Shown here: positions 60,172-64,000 of the stretch, piece after piece
Layout of the letters: the number at the start of each line of letters is the position of its first letter
How positions within the stretch are numbered: the stretch's first letter is position 1
Assembly: GCF_024741815.1 (NCBI RefSeq)
Contig: NZ_CP102951.1
Span: 5,470,001 to 5,534,000 of the forward strand
From: Pseudomonas sp. LS1212
Lineage (GTDB): Bacteria > Pseudomonadota > Gammaproteobacteria > Pseudomonadales > Pseudomonadaceae
Direction: 5' to 3'
DNA length: 64,000 bases
Notes under the pieces: model-generated
The model's input: the letters and a program-made list of their open reading frames with translations, nothing else
Told to the model about the DNA's origin: nothing
Database searches by the model: none
Program-made: the position numbers and the translations under genes

Positions 60172-61572
60172 CTAGCTCAGTGCCGGCAGCGCCAGTGCCG
60201 TTGCACAGGCTTGCAGCGAACGGCGTTCGGTCTCGGCATACAGCGCAAGCTCATCCAATACCGGTCGCTCGAGCGCCTGTTCGAAGGCCTGTTGGTTGGC
60301 ATTGCTGCCATAGTGGCTCTGCGCGCCATCGCCCAGGTTTGACTGGAAGATCCCGGCCGCGCTGACGGGCAGAAAATCTTCGTAGACCAGCGCTTCGAAG
60401 TGCACATGGCCGGCCTCGATCAGGGCGTGCAGCGATGCAGGTCGTGCGTTGTCGTTGCGCGCGGCCAAGCCTTTCTCGGTGGCGAAGTAGCGGAAAAAGG
60501 CCAGCCCCTGTTCGCGCATTTGTGCGAGGTCGTCGGGAAATGCCTTGAACGTGTTGGCGAGGAGCGCCATGTAGTGTTCGGCATTGTCCTCGGCAGGCAG
60601 GCCGCCCAGCGCATGGCGCGCTTCGTTGAGGAGTTGGTCGTACCGTGCACGCCCCTTGGGCGTCAGGGCTGCGCCGCGTTGTTCGATCTCGCCGAATCGT
60701 GCGGTGTGGCTGCCACTGGCTTGGTGATGTTGATCGGTAAAGGCAACTCTTTCCTGCAGCGCCTTGAAGCTGGTCTGGCGCAGCAGGATCGGGTATTTGC
60801 GCGGTGGCGGCCCTTCGATCACGGCCTTGGGTGGTATGCCTTTTTTCGGCATGCCGGCCTGGATGGCGTCAATGTCGAGGGTGCGCGGGGTCAGGTGATT
60901 GATGTGCGGGCCTTTGAAAGCCACCACATCGGCGATCAGCCGATGCTGGTCATGCAGTTGCCGATATTCCGCGGCGGTGACCGTCGCCTCACGATGCCAG
61001 CGGAAGGTTTCCAGGGCCTGCTCTACAAAGTCGGCAGCGTCCCCGGCATTCAGGCCACCTTGTTGCTCGCACTGTTCGATCAGCAGCAGCGCGCGTGGGG
61101 TGAAGATCTGGCGCTTGGCCAGAATCGACTGGGCCAGTTCGCGCAGTGGCAGGTTGTCGATCAGCTCCAGGCGCAGTAACGAGGTAAACACGCGAAATGG
61201 GCTGACCTGCAGAAATTGCTCATGAATGGCGCGAAACGCCGTCGAATGCACCGGCACACCGGCGGGGGTCAGGTCGTAGTAACCCACCGGCTGCATGCCC
61301 ATGACCGCGAACAGGCGGGCGATGGTCGCCAGTTCCTGGGCCGTGCCAACACGGATGGCGCCATGGCGCTCCTGGTCCAGGCGCTGGATTTCGCCGGTCC
61401 AGCGCAAGGTCTCGGCAATGTTCGGGTTGTTTTCCATCACGGCCTGATTGATCTCGCCGACCAGCTCCAGCAGGGTTCCGTACAACGGCACTTCCAGCTT
61501 GTACATCGCCGACATGGCCGCCGAGAACTGCGCGCGAATGCTGTCGGGGCTGACGAAATCTTGGGTGGGCAT
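60172..61572 (-). CDS. hglS: 2-oxoadipate dioxygenase/decarboxylase (HglS, DUF1338/YdcJ family)
   Basis: The 466-residue Fe(II) enzyme converts 2-oxoadipate into D-2-hydroxyglutarate and CO2 in lysine catabolism. The metal-binding His70 sits in LDQERHGAIRVGT, and further His/Glu positions are in VAFKGPHINHLTPRTLD and GHVHFEALVYEDFLPVSAAG. The length matches P. putida HglS. ATG 61572 (MPTQDFVSPDSIRAQFSAAM) is the start; the longer frame is not supported. It is next to the LysR-amaB pair in the same order as in P. putida, linking D-lysine or aminoadipate breakdown to the TCA cycle. Confidence 0.93.
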   Translation of the reverse strand: MPTQDFVSPDSIRAQFSAAMSAMYKLEVPLYGTLLELVGEINQAVMENNPNIAETLRWTGEIQRLDQERHGAIRVGTAQELATIARLFAVMGMQPVGYYDLTPAGVPVHSTAFRAIHEQFLQVSPFRVFTSLLRLELIDNLPLRELAQSILAKRQIFTPRALLLIEQCEQQGGLNAGDAADFVEQALETFRWHREATVTAAEYRQLHDQHRLIADVVAFKGPHINHLTPRTLDIDAIQAGMPKKGIPPKAVIEGPPPRKYPILLRQTSFKALQERVAFTDQHHQASGSHTARFGEIEQRGAALTPKGRARYDQLLNEARHALGGLPAEDNAEHYMALLANTFKAFPDDLAQMREQGLAFFRYFATEKGLAARNDNARPASLHALIEAGHVHFEALVYEDFLPVSAAGIFQSNLGDGAQSHYGSNANQQAFEQALERPVLDELALYAETERRSLQACATALALPALS

Positions 61573-61651
61573 CGAGAAAACTCCAGGCGAATGAGCGCCA
61601 CTATGAAAGCGAGGAATCCTGGGGCCGTGCAAGCGAAAAAAAGTCGACCTG

Positions 61652-62581
61652 TTATTCCATATTTTCTGAATGTACCGCGTTTGTCTGGGAGGCCAGCGTG
61701 ACTTCCTTGCGTATCCAGTCGACCAGGCTGCGAACCTTGGGGACTTCCGCCGAGTGTTCGGAAAAGGCCAGAAAATGCGAGCCGGCGCTGCGCATGGCGT
61801 GATCCCAGGGAATGATCAGCTTGCCCTCGGCCAGTTCGTTCTCGACCAGGTAGCGCGGCACCAGGGCCACGCCGCAGCCGGCCTGGGCTGCACTCAGGCA
61901 CATGTAAAAGGTATCGAAGCGCGGGCCGTGGTAGCTGTGTTGCGAGTGCAACCCCTGCTCGAGAAACCATTCATGCCAGGCCTCTGGCCGTGAGGTGCTT
62001 TGCAGCAATACCTGGTCGGCCAGGTCCTGCGCGCTTTTCAGGGGCTGGCCTTGCAGCAGTTCCGGTGCGCAGACAGGAATCACATCTTCGCCAAACAGTT
62101 CTATGCAGGTCGCCCCCGGCCACGTGCCCTGGCCGAAGAAAAACACCACATCCGCCTTGGCTTGCAGCAGGGCGAACGGCTCCAGTTCATTGCGGATATC
62201 CAGGTGGATGTTCGGGTGTTTCTTGCCGAAGCCCTTGAGGTGAGGGATCAGCCAGCGCACGCCAAAGCTCGGCTGGGTCGCGACCTTGAGCACTTCGGTT
62301 TCTTCGCCGTAGGACATGATGTAGCGACTGGACATGTCTACCTGGGTGAGGATTTTGTTCACCTCGGTGAGGTAGAGCGAACCGGCCGGCGTCAGCTGCA
62401 AGCGCCGACGAATGCGCAGGAACAGGTGATGGCGCAGCATCTCCTCCAGTTGCGCGACCTGTTTGCTCACTGCGCTTTGGGTCAGGTGCAGCTCTTCGGC
62501 GGCACGGGTGAAGCTCAAATGCCGGGCGGCGGCTTCGAAGCACTGCAAGGCGGCCATCGACGGCACCAGGCGTTTGGACAT
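61652..62581 (-). CDS. LysR-family transcriptional regulator, probable regulator of amaB/hglS
   Basis: The 309-residue regulator has HTH segment MAALQCFEAAARHLSFTRAA-EELHLTQSAVSKQVAQLEE and an effector domain (residues 95-300, TQPSFGVRWLIPHLKGFGKK, VDWIRKEVTLAS). ATG 62581 (MSKRLVPS) is chosen because the family starts there; the frame runs back to 62695. It is divergent from amaB, with a 10-bp inverted repeat between the two, and 79 bp upstream of hglS on the same strand, so it may autoregulate and control both. Confidence 0.87.
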   Translation of the reverse strand: MSKRLVPSMAALQCFEAAARHLSFTRAAEELHLTQSAVSKQVAQLEEMLRHHLFLRIRRRLQLTPAGSLYLTEVNKILTQVDMSSRYIMSYGEETEVLKVATQPSFGVRWLIPHLKGFGKKHPNIHLDIRNELEPFALLQAKADVVFFFGQGTWPGATCIELFGEDVIPVCAPELLQGQPLKSAQDLADQVLLQSTSRPEAWHEWFLEQGLHSQHSYHGPRFDTFYMCLSAAQAGCGVALVPRYLVENELAEGKLIIPWDHAMRSAGSHFLAFSEHSAEVPKVRSLVDWIRKEVTLASQTNAVHSENME

Positions 62582-62601
62582 GTCGGTCTCGGTATGCAGA
62601 C

Positions 62602-62630
62602 GCACATCATTACCTGACGGAATGATGTGC
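62602..62630. promoter_or_regulatory. Perfect 10-bp inverted repeat between LysR gene and amaB, candidate operator
   Basis: GCACATCATT (62602-62611), spacer ACCTGACGG, AATGATGTGC (62621-62630). It contains the T-N11-A spacing typical of LysR sites and lies in the 140-bp divergent region. Confidence 0.55.
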
Positions 62631-62721
62631 TGAATAAAGGTCGTTTGTTGCGCCAGAGTAATCGGATTAATACTGATCCTTATCACTGATTTCAACCACT
62701 CATCAGATGCAGGAGAAGAAA

Positions 62722-64000
62722 ATGGTTGATGGACTGCTTAAAAGCCTGGGCGTACCGGCAAGTGCCTATACCCAAGGCAACCATCCCGTTCACACCCCCA
62801 TCGATGGCAGCGCGATTGCCGCGGTCACCCTCGAGGGCAAGGCCGAAGTACTGGGCAAGATCGATGTTGCCGAGCATGCCTTCCAGGCCTGGCGCAATGT
62901 GCCGGCGCCGCGTCGCGGTGAGCTGATTCGTTTGTTCGGTGAAGTCCTGCGTCAGCACAAGGCTCAACTGGGCGAGCTGGTTTCCATCGAAGCCGGCAAG
63001 ATCACCCAGGAAGGCTTGGGTGAAGTGCAGGAAATGATCGATATCTGCGACTTCGCCGTCGGCCTGTCACGCCAGCTCTACGGCTTGACCATCGCTTCGG
63101 AACGCCCGGGCCACCACATGCGTGAAACCTGGCACCCACTGGGTATCGTCGGGGTGATCAGTGCGTTCAACTTCCCGGTCGCGGTCTGGGCCTGGAACAC
63201 CACCCTGGCGCTGGTCTGCGGTAACGCCGTGCTGTGGAAGCCTTCGGAGAAAACCCCGCTGACTGCATTGGCTTGCCAGGCGTTGTTCGAGAAAGCCCTG
63301 CAAGCCTTCGGCGATGCGCCGCAAGGCTTGAGCCAACTGATCATCGGCGACCGTGACGCCGGCCAGGCACTGGTCGATGACCCGCGCGTGCCTCTGGTCA
63401 GTGCCACCGGCAGCACCCGCATGGGCCGCGAAGTCGGCCCACGGGTTGCCGCGCGTTTCGGTCGCAGCATCCTGGAGCTGGGCGGCAACAACGCCATGAT
63501 CCTGGCCCCTAGCGCCGACCTGGACCTGGCCGTGCGCGGCATTTTGTTCAGCGCCGTCGGGACTGCCGGCCAGCGGTGCACCACACTGCGTCGGTTGATC
63601 GTGCATCGCTCGGTCAAGGATGAAGTGCTGGCACGAATCAAGGCGGCCTATGCCAAGGTCCGTATCGGTGACCCGCGTCAGGACAACCTGGTCGGTCCGT
63701 TGATCGACAGGCAGGCCTTCCAGGCGATGCAGGACGCACTGACCCGCGCCCGCGATGAAGGCGGCAGCGTGTTCGGTGGCGAGCGTCAGCTGCAAGAGCA
63801 GTATCCGAACGCTTATTACGTGGCGCCGGCCATCGTTGAAATGCCTGGCCAGACCGATGTGGTCCGCCATGAAACCTTTGCACCGATTCTGTACGTACTG
63901 ACCTACGATTCGTTCGAGGACGCCTTGCGCCTGAACAACGAAGTCCCGCAGGGCTTGTCCTCGTGCATCTTCACTACCGACCTGCGCGAGGCCGAACGCT
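62722..64000 (+). CDS. amaB: L-aminoadipate-semialdehyde dehydrogenase (AmaB), partial at window end
   Basis: At least 426 codons are present and the frame is open at the window edge. Aldehyde dehydrogenase motifs are complete in the visible part: ISAFNFPVAVWAWNTTLALV, catalytic Glu in SILELGGNNAMIL and catalytic Cys in GTAGQRCTTLRRLIV. It oxidises aminoadipate semialdehyde (piperideine-6-carboxylate) in the L-/D-lysine pipecolate route and is the P. putida AmaB type, followed normally by amaA. ATG 62722 has AGGAG six bases upstream. It is divergent from its probable LysR regulator. Confidence 0.93.
   Translation, partial: MVDGLLKSLGVPASAYTQGNHPVHTPIDGSAIAAVTLEGKAEVLGKIDVAEHAFQAWRNVPAPRRGELIRLFGEVLRQHKAQLGELVSIEAGKITQEGLGEVQEMIDICDFAVGLSRQLYGLTIASERPGHHMRETWHPLGIVGVISAFNFPVAVWAWNTTLALVCGNAVLWKPSEKTPLTALACQALFEKALQAFGDAPQGLSQLIIGDRDAGQALVDDPRVPLVSATGSTRMGREVGPRVAARFGRSILELGGNNAMILAPSADLDLAVRGILFSAVGTAGQRCTTLRRLIVHRSVKDEVLARIKAAYAKVRIGDPRQDNLVGPLIDRQAFQAMQDALTRARDEGGSVFGGERQLQEQYPNAYYVAPAIVEMPGQTDVVRHETFAPILYVLTYDSFEDALRLNNEVPQGLSSCIFTTDLREAER

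Overview
The window is chromosomal DNA of a Pseudomonas (P. putida/P. fluorescens type). It is GC-rich with tightly packed operons, several Pseudomonas REP/REPIN repeat families, and genus-typical genes: OprD-family porin, tcyJLN, sfnB, desA, oscA, gabDT and hglS/amaB.

Region 1 (1 to 40 kb) is a very large sulfur-acquisition neighbourhood. It starts with a deleted lsfA peroxiredoxin, an OprD/OprE porin and a taurine locus, where a deletion has fused tauB to the last codons of tauC; tauA and tauD remain. A BCCT (BetT-type) transporter and a four-gene CS1/Cbl-type (alternate chaperone-usher) pilus operon interrupt the theme. It then resumes with serine acetyltransferase, D-cysteine desulfhydrase, a cystine/cysteine ABC transporter (tcyJLN), two tandem SfnB-like flavoproteins plus a DszA/SnaA-like monooxygenase, metQNI, a methyltransferase, a second metQ, an sfnR-like sigma-54 activator that lacks its DNA-binding end, and sbp-cysTWA with oscA. 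A two-adaptor RND pump (TriABC type) sits among them. The genes form a scheme: scavenge sulfonates, sulfones, methionine, cystine or sulfate, release sulfite or sulfide, and feed cysteine synthesis.

Region 2 (40 to 49 kb) holds housekeeping and signalling genes: a PAS-GGDEF-EAL protein, a DesA desaturase, a PAS-GGDEF cyclase, a receiver-HDOD protein, and gabD/gabT with a structured RNA between them (the place of the known gabT RNA motif).

Region 3 (49.4 to 55.5 kb) is accessory DNA next to a tRNA-Arg(CCG). It contains a 4 x 12 bp tandem repeat, a coupled HAD hydrolase/RhuM pair, a highly structured leader RNA before a DUF3077 gene, and a WYL-regulator / Sel1-repeat / unknown-protein cassette that looks like a defence-type module. 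This is the best place to look for undescribed biology.

Region 4 (55.6 to 64 kb) is a lysine-catabolism neighbourhood: LysP-type permease, MATE exporter, two LysR regulators, HglS (2-oxoadipate dioxygenase/decarboxylase) and the start of AmaB (aminoadipate-semialdehyde dehydrogenase), which runs off the window.
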